A DNA stretch of 64,000 nt, from the NCBI RefSeq assembly GCF_900111565.1, contig NZ_FOIK01000001.1, positions 1,023,309 through 1,087,308 on the forward strand, given 5' to 3'. Within the stretch, counting starts at the first letter, position 1; each line of letters opens with the position of its first letter. This DNA is from Paenibacillus sp. NFR01 (GTDB taxonomy: Bacteria > Bacillota > Bacilli > Paenibacillales > Paenibacillaceae). A program made the translations under genes and the position numbers. Positions 44,987 through 54,267 of the stretch are shown piece after piece. A model generated the notes under the pieces. That model worked only from the letters and a program-made list of their open reading frames with translations. It did no database searches and was not told where the DNA came from.

Positions 44987-45466
44987 TTGAGCATCACGCA
45001 AATCAGCGATTATCTGAATACGCATCAGCAATTGGTGGAGGCGACAGCCGGATTAACAGAGGAACAGCTGAAATGGAAGGCAGAACCGGGCAGCTGGAGC
45101 GTTACCGAGGTGCTTGCCCATTTGGCCGATCATAGCATCGTGGTTTCCTTCCGGATCCGTGACATTCTTGCAGGTACCACCGCGCAGCTGCCGGCTTTTA
45201 ACCAGGACGCCTGGGTCAGCGGCCAGTATGCCAACCAGGGGAGTGCCGCCGACAGCCTGGCGCTTTTCCGCAGCCTGCTGAATTATAACGGCCTGCTGTT
45301 AGACCGGCTCAGCGCAGAGGACTGGGAACGCAGCGGAATTAATTTCAAGGGTGAGACCGTACGAATCACCGACATCGTCCGCAGCTTTATTGCCCATGTG
45401 CAGAATCATCTGAACCAGATTGCGCGGATCAAGCAGGCGGCGGCAGCGGCGACCTTTGTTCAGTGA
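44987..45466 (+). CDS. DinB-family protein
   Basis: A 159-residue four-helix DinB/YfiT-like protein with a probable metal-binding His triad: His around residue 46 in VLAHLADHS and two in FIAHVQNHLNQI near the C-terminus. The N-terminal LVEATAGLTEEQLKWKAEPGSWSVTEVLAHL is typical. It starts with TTG behind GGAGGGG. Some DinB proteins are bacillithiol- or mycothiol-dependent S-transferases. That activity would suit an S-substituted-cysteine pathway, but it is inference. Confidence 0.85.
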   Translation: MSITQISDYLNTHQQLVEATAGLTEEQLKWKAEPGSWSVTEVLAHLADHSIVVSFRIRDILAGTTAQLPAFNQDAWVSGQYANQGSAADSLALFRSLLNYNGLLLDRLSAEDWERSGINFKGETVRITDIVRSFIAHVQNHLNQIARIKQAAAAATFVQ

Positions 45467-45468
45467 GG

Positions 45469-45582
45469 AATGCTTCCGAAGCGAGTTTTGCGAAGTAATT
45501 CAATGAAGCGGATGCTATCAAAACTAAGTCAATGCTTCCGAAGCGAGTTTTGCGAAGTAATTCAATGAAGCGGATGCTATCA
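45469..45582. repeat. Tandem direct repeat, two identical 52-base units at 62-base spacing
   Basis: The unit starting AATGCTTCCGAAGCGAG and ending GCGGATGCTATCA occurs at 45469-45520 and 45531-45582 without a mismatch. It contains no gene and fills the gap between the DinB and NtaA-like genes. The second copy runs directly into the ribosome binding site of the next gene. Confidence 0.95.
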
Positions 45583-45603
45583 TAACTTTTAGGAGGAAAG
45601 AAA

Positions 45604-46941
45604 ATGGCCAAATCAAAACAACTGAAGCTGGGTGCACTGCTGCACGGGGTAGGCGGCAGCACATCGATGTGGCGGCATCCCGATGCCAAGACGGATGCCA
45701 GCGTGAACTTTGAGTTATACAAACAGTGGGTACAGAAGGCGGAGGAAGGTAAGCTGGACCTGATCTTCATCGCGGACGGTCTGTATATTAACGAAAAGTC
45801 TATTCCGCATTTTCTGAACCGTTTCGAGCCGCTGACTATCCTCAGCGCATTGGCTGCCGTCAGCACGAACATCGGTCTGGTCGGTACTTTGTCTACTTCC
45901 TACAGTGAGCCGTTTACGGTAGCCCGCCAGTTCGGATCACTGGATGTCATCAGCGGCGGGCGGGCCGGCTGGAATGTGGTGACTTCGCCGCTGGAAGGCT
46001 CCGCCTCCAATTACAGCAAAACGGAACATCCGGACCACAGCAAGCGTTACCGCATTGCCGAAGAATATCTACAGGTAACGCGTGGCTTATGGGATTCCTG
46101 GGAGGACGACGCATTTGTCCGCGATAAAGAGTCAGGTGTCTTCTTTGACCCTCAAAAAATGCATACACTGAACCATCAAGGAGAATTTTTCTCCGTGAAG
46201 GGACCGCTGAATATTGCCCGCTCGAAGCAGGGGCAGCCCGTTGTATTCCAGGCAGGTTCTTCGGAGGTCGGTAAAAATTACGCCGCGAAGGAAGCGGACG
46301 CGATCTTCACCGGACATGAAACGCTGGAAGATGCTCAGGCATTTTATAAGGATGTGAAGACCCGCATTGCCTCGTTCGGACGGAACCCGGATGAAGTCCT
46401 GATCTTCCCCGGCATTGCGCCAATCATCGGCAATACCCCGGAAGATGCAGAACGCAAATACCAGGAGGTTGCCGGTCTGGTGACGATTGAGAACGCGCTG
46501 AATTATCTGGGCAGATTCTTCGAGCATCATGATTTCTCGCAGTATCCGCTGGATGAGCCTTTCCCGGACGTAGGCGAACTGGGCCGCAACAGCTTCCAGA
46601 GCGGTACGGATAAGATCAAAAAGGATGCGAAGGAGCGGGGCCTTACCCTGCGTCAGGTAGCGATTCAATCCGCAACCCCGCGCAGCAGCTTCATCGGGAC
46701 ACCGGAGCAGGTAGCGGATCAGGTCCAGCTGTGGTTTGAATCCGGCGGTGCAGACGGATTTATGATCGCCGCGGCAGTGCCGAATGGCCTGGAGGAATTT
46801 GTGGACCGGGTCGTACCGATTCTTCAGGCGCGCGGACTGTTCCGTACGGAGTACGAAAGCGGCACCCTGCGCGGAAACCTTGGCATTCCGGTGCCGGAGA
46901 ATCGCTACTCGAAGGCTTCCCAGCCGGCAGGGCAAATTTGA
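45604..46941 (+). CDS. NtaA/DszA-family FMN-dependent monooxygenase (YtnJ-like)
   Basis: A 445-residue LLM enzyme of the nitrilotriacetate-monooxygenase/DszA branch: [49 protein letters not shown], and KHxKRY-type [14 protein letters not shown]. It corresponds to YtnJ, and is related to YxeK, the monooxygenase that cleaves N-acetyl-S-(2-succino)cysteine in B. subtilis. AGGAGG precedes the ATG. Its TGA overlaps the next start (TTGA). Confidence 0.9.
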   Translation: MAKSKQLKLGALLHGVGGSTSMWRHPDAKTDASVNFELYKQWVQKAEEGKLDLIFIADGLYINEKSIPHFLNRFEPLTILSALAAVSTNIGLVGTLSTSYSEPFTVARQFGSLDVISGGRAGWNVVTSPLEGSASNYSKTEHPDHSKRYRIAEEYLQVTRGLWDSWEDDAFVRDKESGVFFDPQKMHTLNHQGEFFSVKGPLNIARSKQGQPVVFQAGSSEVGKNYAAKEADAIFTGHETLEDAQAFYKDVKTRIASFGRNPDEVLIFPGIAPIIGNTPEDAERKYQEVAGLVTIENALNYLGRFFEHHDFSQYPLDEPFPDVGELGRNSFQSGTDKIKKDAKERGLTLRQVAIQSATPRSSFIGTPEQVADQVQLWFESGGADGFMIAAAVPNGLEEFVDRVVPILQARGLFRTEYESGTLRGNLGIPVPENRYSKASQPAGQI

Positions 46942-48269
46942 CGGTTAACGCAAACTTGCCGGCGAATGGTAAGCCGGATGACCGAACTTCTCCGGAGAGC
47001 CGGATCAACCTATACGATACGGACATCTTCACGGGGATCTCCGATCATCCGGTTCCTCCGTTTTTTCAAGAAATGGTGGAGTATGCCGGTCTGCTGGAGC
47101 CGGAGATCCTCTCGATCCGCCGGGATTTGCATGCCCATCCGGAGCTGCTGTATGATGTTGCCCGCACCGCCGGGAAGGTCGCGGAATTACTGGAAAGCTG
47201 GGGAATTCAGGTGCGGCGGAATGTCGGCAAGCATTTCGGCATGGGCGTTGTCGGCACTCTGCAAGGGCAAGCCGGCAGCGGCCCGGTCATTTTGCTTCGT
47301 GCGGATATGGATGCCTTGCCGATTGAGGAGCGCAACGAGCTGCCTTACAAGTCACGGAATGCCGGTGTGATGCATGCCTGCGGCCATGATGCGCATACGG
47401 CGATGCTGCTCGGGGCGGCCAAAACCTTGTCCGCCTTCCGGGAGCACCTGACCGGTACGGTAATCTTCGTTTTTCAGCCTGCCGAAGAAGGGGCGGTTCA
47501 AAGTCCGCTGGATGGACGACTGCTCTCCGGCGGACGCGATCTGATCGAGGACGGCACCCTCGAAAATGTGGACTATGCGTACGCGCTGCATGTCATGCCT
47601 GACCTCCCGGCCGGAACGCTGGGCGTTCACCCGCATTATGCCATGGCTGCTTCCAGTCATTTCAAGGTGGAGTTTCGAGGGACGGCCGGTCACCATAGCG
47701 CGCCGCATCAATCCGTGGACGCCATTCAGATGGCGGCGAGGTTCATCACCGATATCAATGGATTGATGGCGAACCAGACCGATCCGCAGGAAGCAGCGGT
47801 CTTGGCATTCGGTACCTTGCATGCCGGTACAGCGGTCAATGTTATTGCGGGGCAGAGTGAATTGACGGGAACCTTCAGAGCTTTTTCGAAGTCTACAGTG
47901 GCCAGAATTACGGAAGGGTTAGAACGCTATGCCTCAGCGGTTGCCGACGCATTTGGCGGACAGTATCGGATCGAGCTGCGCGAAGGGATTACCGTGGTTA
48001 ATGACAGTGAAGCGGTGCAGCGGATGCTTCGGGCTGCCCGTGAAGCATTGGGAGAGGACCGGGCAATATTGCTGGATCAGCCCAGCCTCGCCGGTGAAGA
48101 CTTTGGCTGGTACCTGGACAGGGTTCCGGGTGCATTTGCCTTTATCGGCTGCGGGAATGTAGAGAAGGGGATTATCCATGCCATCCATCAGCCGCAATTT
48201 AACATCGATGAAGATATGCTGGTGTACGGCGTTCGGGTATGGGTGAGCCTTGTCATGCAGCATCTATGA
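46938..48269 (+). CDS. M20-family amidohydrolase, probable N-acetyl-amino-acid deacetylase (2 of 2)
   Basis: A 443-residue M20D enzyme with [49 protein letters not shown] (metal ligands), [11 protein letters not shown] and [12 protein letters not shown]. It starts at TTG overlapping the previous stop and has about 45 residues ahead of the conserved domain; a later GTG at 47076 is possible. It is clearly different from the first M20 enzyme, so the two probably act on different N-acyl substrates. In B. subtilis the corresponding gene is ytnL (sndA). Confidence 0.9.
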   Translation: MTVNANLPANGKPDDRTSPESRINLYDTDIFTGISDHPVPPFFQEMVEYAGLLEPEILSIRRDLHAHPELLYDVARTAGKVAELLESWGIQVRRNVGKHFGMGVVGTLQGQAGSGPVILLRADMDALPIEERNELPYKSRNAGVMHACGHDAHTAMLLGAAKTLSAFREHLTGTVIFVFQPAEEGAVQSPLDGRLLSGGRDLIEDGTLENVDYAYALHVMPDLPAGTLGVHPHYAMAASSHFKVEFRGTAGHHSAPHQSVDAIQMAARFITDINGLMANQTDPQEAAVLAFGTLHAGTAVNVIAGQSELTGTFRAFSKSTVARITEGLERYASAVADAFGGQYRIELREGITVVNDSEAVQRMLRAAREALGEDRAILLDQPSLAGEDFGWYLDRVPGAFAFIGCGNVEKGIIHAIHQPQFNIDEDMLVYGVRVWVSLVMQHL

Positions 48270-48270
48270 A

Positions 48271-48337
48271 TGCATCACCAAAGGGAGAATGAGGGAGCCA
48301 GAAAGAGGCCGCCTGACTTCTCCTTTTTTTGTGATGT
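48271..48337 (+). terminator. Probable terminator at the end of the sulfur-compound cluster
   Basis: CATCAC...GGGAGAA on the left pairs imperfectly with TTCTCCTTTTTTTGTGATG on the right, with a run of seven Ts inside the right arm. It is a weaker candidate than the others in this window. Confidence 0.55.
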
Positions 48338-48442
48338 TTTGGATGTAGGCAGAACGAGCTAACCAGACGAATGCAGGAAATTCTGCATAAGCCGGAGAAT
48401 TCCTAATTCTGGATTTTGAAAAGAACGATGAAAGGTTGATCC

Positions 48443-49582
48443 TTGGTTATGTATGTCAACAAACGCTCCAGCTCAGTCAAACCCAAAATGGTGTATCTCT
48501 CCCCCTGGCTGCTTGCCCTGATCGTTACCCTAATAGCCGGGAGCCTGGCAGCCTGCAGTAACTCCGCTGGCGAACACGCACAGCCGACTAAAGAAACGCC
48601 GGTGGTGACGCAAGCGTCCGGCCGTATCTATCTTTATGGCGAAGTCCATGGCAATGCCAAGGTTATGGACAAGGAATTTGAATTGTGGTCCGGATATTAC
48701 CATAAGGAGGGCATGAGGCATTTGTTCGTCGAGTTGCCCTATTATACCGCAGAATATTTGAATCTATGGATGCATTCGGACAACGATGACCTCCTGAACG
48801 AGATCTACGAGGACTGGCAGGGAACGGCAGGGTACAATCCCTATACCAAGGCGTTTTACAAAAAAATTAAAAGCGAATGTCCGGAGACGATTTTTCACGG
48901 CACAGATGTCGGACATCAATATGACACGACCGGGAGCCGCTTCTTATCCTATCTGGAGGCAAACGATCGGACCGGATCGGAAGCGTACACCTTGACCCGG
49001 GAAGCGATCGAGCAAGGCCGTTACTATTACAGTAAAGATGACGACGTTTATCGGGAAAACAAGATGGCCGAAAACTTCATCCGCGAATTTGAAAAGCTGG
49101 GCAGCGCGAACATCATGGGCATTTACGGCTCGGCACACACTGGACTTGATGAAATGGATTATGATACCCATACCGTTCCTTGCATGGCCAATCAGCTAAA
49201 GAAGCATTATGGCGGCCATATGGATTCGGAGGATTTAAGCTTGGTGGCTAAAGAGAATGAACCCATCAGGACCGATCACATCACCTTACTTGGCAAGGAG
49301 TATACAGCATCCTATTTTGGAAAAGAGGAGATGACCGGTTTCAAGAATTACGCCTATCGAGAATTTTGGCGGCTGGAGGACGCCTATGAAGATGTCAAAG
49401 ACCTGCCGCTGGTGGAAAATTATCTTCCTTACAATAATTATCCGATGCTGATCGGAACAGGCCAGGTCTTTGTCATCCGCTACACCAAGACGGACGGTTC
49501 TGTTGATCAGGAATACTATCTGTCTAACGGTCATGTTTGGAATGGCGGCATGTATGCAACGCAACAATTCCAAGCGGACTGA
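48443..49582 (+). CDS. Predicted lipoprotein with EreA/ChaN-like (TIKI superfamily) features
   Basis: A 379-residue protein with a membrane/lipoprotein signal (lipobox LAAC, Cys ~38). The body starts RIYLYGEVHGNAKVMDKEF and has HLFVELPYY, ECPETIFHGTDVGH and IMGIYGSAHTG. Conserved Glu-His pairs in GEVHGN and a late GxAHxG are the pattern of the erythromycin-esterase/ChaN/TraB superfamily, so a metal-dependent hydrolase is possible. I do not recognise the specific family. TTG 48443 has AAAGG 7 bases upstream; ATG 48449 is an alternative. Confidence 0.7.
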   Translation: MVMYVNKRSSSVKPKMVYLSPWLLALIVTLIAGSLAACSNSAGEHAQPTKETPVVTQASGRIYLYGEVHGNAKVMDKEFELWSGYYHKEGMRHLFVELPYYTAEYLNLWMHSDNDDLLNEIYEDWQGTAGYNPYTKAFYKKIKSECPETIFHGTDVGHQYDTTGSRFLSYLEANDRTGSEAYTLTREAIEQGRYYYSKDDDVYRENKMAENFIREFEKLGSANIMGIYGSAHTGLDEMDYDTHTVPCMANQLKKHYGGHMDSEDLSLVAKENEPIRTDHITLLGKEYTASYFGKEEMTGFKNYAYREFWRLEDAYEDVKDLPLVENYLPYNNYPMLIGTGQVFVIRYTKTDGSVDQEYYLSNGHVWNGGMYATQQFQAD

Positions 49583-49597
49583 TCGATGCTTCCACCC

Positions 49598-51058
49598 TTA
49601 AACACCCGGTTTCTTGGAGTTCATAACATTGCCGCGAACCATATCGCCCCAGTGATGCTGTTTGCCGCGTATCGCTTGAAGAAGTCCTTTACAACGCCAG
49701 AATGTCATCAGCGGACGGAACCAGAAAGCCTCAGAGAGGGCACAAAAGAACAGGCGGTATAAATCGGCGACCTTATTGTACCGGCCAAAGCACCATTGCT
49801 CGAATAATACAGCACCGACGGATAACAGTGAGCCGTAGATCACCATCACCAGAAACAAAGCCAGACTAAGCTGCATGTCGACCATATGGAGCGAAAAACC
49901 CAGCACTACGGTGAGAATTCCGAGTATTTCCACAATCGGACCCAGTAGCTCAACGAATACAAAATACGGCATGGCGATCATTCCGATTCGTCCGTAGCGC
50001 GGATTCAGAAGCATCACTTTATGCTTCCACAGGCTTTCAAAAAGTCCCCGGTGCCAGCGTGTACGCTGCCGGTGAAGAACCTTAACGCTCTCCGGCGCTT
50101 CCGTCCAGCAGACGGGATCCGGGACATAGACGATTCTCGCTTTGCTTTTCTTCTCCTTGATCCGCCGGTGCAGCCTGACAATCAGCTCCATATCCTCACC
50201 AATCGTCCCGGGCTCATAGCCTCCGGCTTCTATGACCCAGTCTTTCTTGAAAACGCCGAATGCACCGGAAACGATGAGCAGAAGGTTGAAGCGGCTGAGA
50301 CTGACACGGCCCATTAAAAACGCCCGCAGATATTCGATAACCTGCATGATAACGAGCGGTTTCCTGGACAGAAGGACATCATTGCCGCTGAGATGGCCGC
50401 TGTCGACATAGCTCCCGTTGGCAATGCCGACGCTGCCGCCGGTGGCGACAATTTCTTCTCCGGGGAGCGCGTCCATCACAGGCTTCATGACTTTGATAAA
50501 AGCGTCCGTATCGAGCACGGTATCGCCATCGAGTGATGCGAAATACGGATACTGGCATACATTGATACCAACGTTGAGCGCATCCGCCTTTCCGCCGTTC
50601 TCTTTGTCGACGAGCACCAGGTTGTGATGCTGAAGGGAACGGTAAATGGCGCGTATTGGCTTGGTTTCCCGTCCGAGGCCGGACCACTGCACTTTGCTTT
50701 TGATTTCTACCATTTGAAATTCCGTAATTAAGCGCTGCGCCGTCGAATCCTTGGATCCATCGTTTATGACGATGATTTCAAACTGCTTGTAGTTGATGCC
50801 GAGGAGGGAGCGGACGCTCCAGACAATATTCAATTCTTCGTTATATGCGGGAACCAGAATGGAAAGGGGAGGTGCCAGCTCGCTGCTTAGAAGCACGTCA
50901 TACTGTATCGGCTTGATATCCTTCTCCCGGAACAGCTTACGGGCGGCCATAACAAACAACGTGATATAGACCAGAGTTATAAAAGCAACATAGAATGCCA
51001 GCACATAGGACAAGCTGTTCAGCATGTGATAAACAACCTCAATGAAAGACTCCTTCAT
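49598..51058 (-). CDS. Membrane processive glycosyltransferase, family 2
   Basis: A 486-residue protein with an N-terminal membrane helix (VLAFYVAFITLVYITLFVMA), a GT2 catalytic domain with ILVPAYNEELNI, INDGSKDST, SLDGDTVLD, TIGEDMELIVRLHR and QRTRWHRG (the Q/R-xxRW motif of processive synthases), and C-terminal helices. It resembles IcaA/YdaM-type polysaccharide synthases. ATG 51058 (AAAGGA 7 bases before) is chosen over a longer open frame. It overlaps the HEAT-repeat gene by 20 bases and is the last gene of a three-gene operon. Confidence 0.9.
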   Translation of the reverse strand: MKESFIEVVYHMLNSLSYVLAFYVAFITLVYITLFVMAARKLFREKDIKPIQYDVLLSSELAPPLSILVPAYNEELNIVWSVRSLLGINYKQFEIIVINDGSKDSTAQRLITEFQMVEIKSKVQWSGLGRETKPIRAIYRSLQHHNLVLVDKENGGKADALNVGINVCQYPYFASLDGDTVLDTDAFIKVMKPVMDALPGEEIVATGGSVGIANGSYVDSGHLSGNDVLLSRKPLVIMQVIEYLRAFLMGRVSLSRFNLLLIVSGAFGVFKKDWVIEAGGYEPGTIGEDMELIVRLHRRIKEKKSKARIVYVPDPVCWTEAPESVKVLHRQRTRWHRGLFESLWKHKVMLLNPRYGRIGMIAMPYFVFVELLGPIVEILGILTVVLGFSLHMVDMQLSLALFLVMVIYGSLLSVGAVLFEQWCFGRYNKVADLYRLFFCALSEAFWFRPLMTFWRCKGLLQAIRGKQHHWGDMVRGNVMNSKKPGV

Positions 51059-52133
51059 ATCGTTTCCTTTCCAGCGTTTCTTCCGCCATTTCTCTGGCAA
51101 AACGGTCCGGATGATGATAAGCGGCGTTCTGCAGCTGTTCTTGTCCTGATTTGTAACGCGAAAGCGAATCACTGGCCGTTTGACGGACACCATAAGACTC
51201 ATCGCCCATGAATTTCAGCAGAATCGGAATAAAATGCTCTTCGCGAATGCTTCCCATCAGCCGGGCCAGCGCCTGCCGCTCATTCCGGGAAAATCCGGGT
51301 TGCGGCTGCTGGAGAGAGGCCACGAGCGTATTTTCCCCTTCAGGACTGATGTATCCAAAGTTTGCAATCGCAAGGATGGCAAGCAGGCGAAGCTTAGGCT
51401 CCTCACTGCAGAGAAGGGACTCCAGAAGGTGAAGTACCGGAGCCGAGCGTTCATTGCGCAGACGAAGGACTTCAACCATGGCGCACTGCACCCTTACGGG
51501 ATAAGCATGGAACTCGGTCAGAATGCACTCCTGCAAAGAGGATTCGAGCGGCAACAGAAGCTGAAGCAACTGAGCATCGGATAGGGAGGAAGCTTCATCT
51601 TTTACATAGGGCAGTACCTCTTTCATCTGAAAGCCGGCGAAGATCTGAAGGATCAGAAATTTCTCGGTATCGGAAAGATTTCTTTTGCCGAGCAATTCCA
51701 CAAGCTCTTCCCGCAGCGAATTCATCCGAAAAAGCTCCACCTCAAGCAGCGCGTTGACGCGCGTACTCCACCGGCGTTTCTTCAGCTGACCTGCATAATA
51801 ATCATGAAAATGATTCCGGGCGTATTCGTAGATCAGAGACCTTTCATGCTCCGTTCTGCTTATAGACAGGTGAATGCGCAGCGCTTCGAAAATGGGTGAT
51901 CGGCGGTTCACCCTGCCATTCAATCTGCGGGATTTTTTACCCGTCTCCAGAAAATCCTGCAAAGCAGAGTCCGTCCCCAGCAACCGTTGGAGACCGCGGT
52001 TATAACGATCAATATGCTTGTTATTTATTGCTTTGCGTGCGGACAAATACAACAGCAAACCTACCAGCAGGAGTAAAAGCACGAGTCCGGCCAGTTGCAC
52101 AACTAGAAGGAGATTTTCAGAAAGACTATTCAT
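51039..52133 (-). CDS. HEAT-repeat protein with N-terminal membrane anchor
   Basis: A 364-residue protein: one N-terminal transmembrane helix (LVVQLAGLVLLLLLVGLLLYL) followed by alpha-helical repeats. The last ones are recognisable as HEAT repeats (SAPVLHLLESLLCSEEPKLRLLAILAIANFG; HFIPILLKFMGDESYGVRQTASDSL). It probably acts as a scaffold at the inner face of the membrane. Its start overlaps the regulator stop (ATGA) and its end overlaps the glycosyltransferase start, so it is likely a partner of both. Confidence 0.82.
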   Translation of the reverse strand: MNSLSENLLLVVQLAGLVLLLLLVGLLLYLSARKAINNKHIDRYNRGLQRLLGTDSALQDFLETGKKSRRLNGRVNRRSPIFEALRIHLSISRTEHERSLIYEYARNHFHDYYAGQLKKRRWSTRVNALLEVELFRMNSLREELVELLGKRNLSDTEKFLILQIFAGFQMKEVLPYVKDEASSLSDAQLLQLLLPLESSLQECILTEFHAYPVRVQCAMVEVLRLRNERSAPVLHLLESLLCSEEPKLRLLAILAIANFGYISPEGENTLVASLQQPQPGFSRNERQALARLMGSIREEHFIPILLKFMGDESYGVRQTASDSLSRYKSGQEQLQNAAYHHPDRFAREMAEETLERKRYEGVFH

Positions 52134-53776
52134 ACAACCATCCCCCGCAAAAGCCGGACCACACGCGCTTCAAGCTCCACAAGACTAAAGGGTTTAGTTA
52201 AATAATCATCTGTTCCGGCCTGAATGGCTTCGGCAATCTCGTGTTCTTCATTAACACCGGTCAGCATCAGAATCGTATATTCACCCCGGCCAGCGCCGCC
52301 GCGTAGTTTACGAAGAACCTCCATGCCGTTCATTCGCGGCATCATCCGATCTAGCACAACAAGATAACGTCCTCCCATGGCATGCCAGGCATCACTAAAA
52401 AATTGTTCTCCGTCCTTAAATGCGCGAATTTCCATATGATTGTTCCCGGATATATCGGAGAGCTGTTTGGTAAGCAGGTTGCGGATCAAATCATCATCGT
52501 CGATTACTGCAAGACGCAGCGTCTGATCTTGTCTGAAGCCTGCTTGATTCTCGGAATAGCGGGTACAGATTCCCCCGCCGGCTGCTTTGGAAGCGGCCAC
52601 GGCCAACGCTGCCTGTTCCAGATTTGTTTCGCTTGGCAACCCGCTGCTGACTGTCGTCACGCCAACGGAGTAGGTCACTGCAAGGGGCTGCTTGGGATCC
52701 TTTTGATCCTGAAATTCCGCAAACTGTTGAATTAGACGCTCGGCCTCTTGCTCGGATTCTTCTTCGGTCAGACCAGGCTGCAGCAGCAAAAAGCGGTCCG
52801 CGCGTTCTCTTGCCCAAATATCCTGATCCCGCAAACGGGAGCGGATAAAAGAAGAGAAGGAACGGAGGAGCTCGTCCCCATCCTGATAATTCCCCCCGGC
52901 ATTCCATGTACGGAACTGATCGATATCGAGAAGCGCCAAGGTAAGCGGTAAACCTGCAGCGGATGAAGCACTGCGCCAGCGCTCCAGTTCCTGTCGGAAG
53001 AACCGGCCGTTATAGGCCCCGGTTAGCTCATCAAGCATCAGCATGGAAGTCAGCCTAAGGCGTCTGGAGAGCTGTCTGCCGATCCGTGCCGCGAATTCGT
53101 CAAGTTCAATCGGTTTGGCTATGAAATCATCCGCACCTGAGGCGTAGCTCCTCATTCGCGTTTCTTTGTCGTTCCTTGCGCTCATGAGCAAGGTTGGTAT
53201 TAATCGTTCCTCGCAGCGGCTGCGGATCGTATCCAGCAGTTCAAAACCGCTGCTGTTCTCCAGAACGATATCCAAAACCACGCAATCCGGCTCCAGATCA
53301 TAACACCATTCGAGTGCTTTGGAGGGTTTGGAGGTAGCCAGAACCATCCAGCCATACGCTTCTAACGTATCTTTAAGCACTCTAAGCAAATCCGGATCGT
53401 CATCTACGACCACAATCAGGCTTTTTTTCATGGGAGCACTTGAATTTGATGCAAGAACAGTAGACTCTCCACGCTTTATTTCCATTTCAGCTGCTGTAAC
53501 GGCAACCTCGGCGCTTTCCTGGGGAAGCAAGATATACAAGGGCTGGAGAAACCCTTTCACTTCGGCAGCCGACCATTCCTGTACCGATTCATCACGCAAT
53601 TGCCCGATTAATCGCTCTGCGGCATCTGCCCATTCGGTGAGTCCCAATGTTCCGGCTGTCCCTTTTATGGAATGAACCAGACGGTAGACTTCACCTTCGG
53701 GCGCAGACGGCGCGGTAGCTAAGACCCCAAGTTTTTCGATCATTTTCCCTATAAATAATTGTTGATACCTGTCCAT
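52130..53776 (-). CDS. Hpt-REC-degenerate GGDEF-REC signalling protein
   Basis: A 548-residue protein with an N-terminal Hpt domain (LVHSIKGTAGTLG, His35), a receiver (VVVDDDPDLLRVL, VLDIVLENSSG, IAKPI), a GGDEF-like domain (LDELTGAYNGRFF) and a C-terminal receiver (LAVIDDDDLIRNLL, VLDRMMPRMNG, LTKPFS). At the GGDEF position it reads ARERADRF, so the diguanylate cyclase motif is lost. ATG 53776 is used (GGGAGA upstream). It is the first gene of an operon with the HEAT protein and a polysaccharide synthase, which suggests phosphorelay control of polymer export. Confidence 0.87.
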   Translation of the reverse strand: MDRYQQLFIGKMIEKLGVLATAPSAPEGEVYRLVHSIKGTAGTLGLTEWADAAERLIGQLRDESVQEWSAAEVKGFLQPLYILLPQESAEVAVTAAEMEIKRGESTVLASNSSAPMKKSLIVVVDDDPDLLRVLKDTLEAYGWMVLATSKPSKALEWCYDLEPDCVVLDIVLENSSGFELLDTIRSRCEERLIPTLLMSARNDKETRMRSYASGADDFIAKPIELDEFAARIGRQLSRRLRLTSMLMLDELTGAYNGRFFRQELERWRSASSAAGLPLTLALLDIDQFRTWNAGGNYQDGDELLRSFSSFIRSRLRDQDIWARERADRFLLLQPGLTEEESEQEAERLIQQFAEFQDQKDPKQPLAVTYSVGVTTVSSGLPSETNLEQAALAVAASKAAGGGICTRYSENQAGFRQDQTLRLAVIDDDDLIRNLLTKQLSDISGNNHMEIRAFKDGEQFFSDAWHAMGGRYLVVLDRMMPRMNGMEVLRKLRGGAGRGEYTILMLTGVNEEHEIAEAIQAGTDDYLTKPFSLVELEARVVRLLRGMVV

Positions 53777-53985
53777 GCTGAAGCGTTCTCCCTTCTCTCG
53801 CTGATCACTCGCCTGTTTGAATTTCGATAATCGCTCCAAATTTAATCCATACAAATATAAAGCTAACATGTTAACTCTTGACCAGCAACTATAACACGCT
53901 AAATAGCCTTCATCACTTCTTCACAAGTTGCAAATTCGATCTTCATAACTCTCCGTTAAAGTGTACCTATAAGGAGGAGATACAA

Positions 53986-54186
53986 ATGAAGAAACTTTGG
54001 ATTGGATTGACGGCTTTGGTATTGGTTATGGGGATTGGAACCGCCGGCGCTTACGCGGCAGCGGCAAACAAGGATGACAGCGACAACGTAAAGAACATGT
54101 ATGAACGCTGCAGCAGTTCGAACGGGACCGGGATGTCCGAAATGATGAAAAATTCCCAATTTGGAAAAGGCATGATGAACTTCTAA
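53986..54186 (+). CDS. Small secreted Met-rich protein
   Basis: A 66-residue protein with a signal peptide (MKKLWIGLTALVLVMGIGTA, cleavage near AYAAA) and a mature part of about 40 residues ending in MSEMMKNSQFGKGMMNF, with five Met in the last 17. AAGGAGG is 8 bases before ATG 53986. It lies just upstream of a two-component system. Met-rich exported peptides often bind copper or silver, but that is speculation. I do not recognise a family. Confidence 0.78.
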   Translation: MKKLWIGLTALVLVMGIGTAGAYAAAANKDDSDNVKNMYERCSSSNGTGMSEMMKNSQFGKGMMNF

Positions 54187-54200
54187 ACCGATCATGATAA

Positions 54201-54235
54201 GATAAGGCCTCATACGTTATGAGGTCTATCTTCTT
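54201..54235 (+). terminator. Possible terminator/attenuator
   Basis: GATAAGGCCTCAT pairs with ATGAGGTCTATC around a 5-base loop, followed by a T-rich stretch. It sits between the small secreted protein and the response regulator. Confidence 0.5.
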
Positions 54236-54267
54236 ATTTATACAAAGGATTGCAGGTGATCGAATCA

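Noticed and set aside
45469..45582. CRISPR array
   Set aside because: There are only two units of 52 bases with a 10-base gap, no spacers of normal length, and no cas genes in the window.
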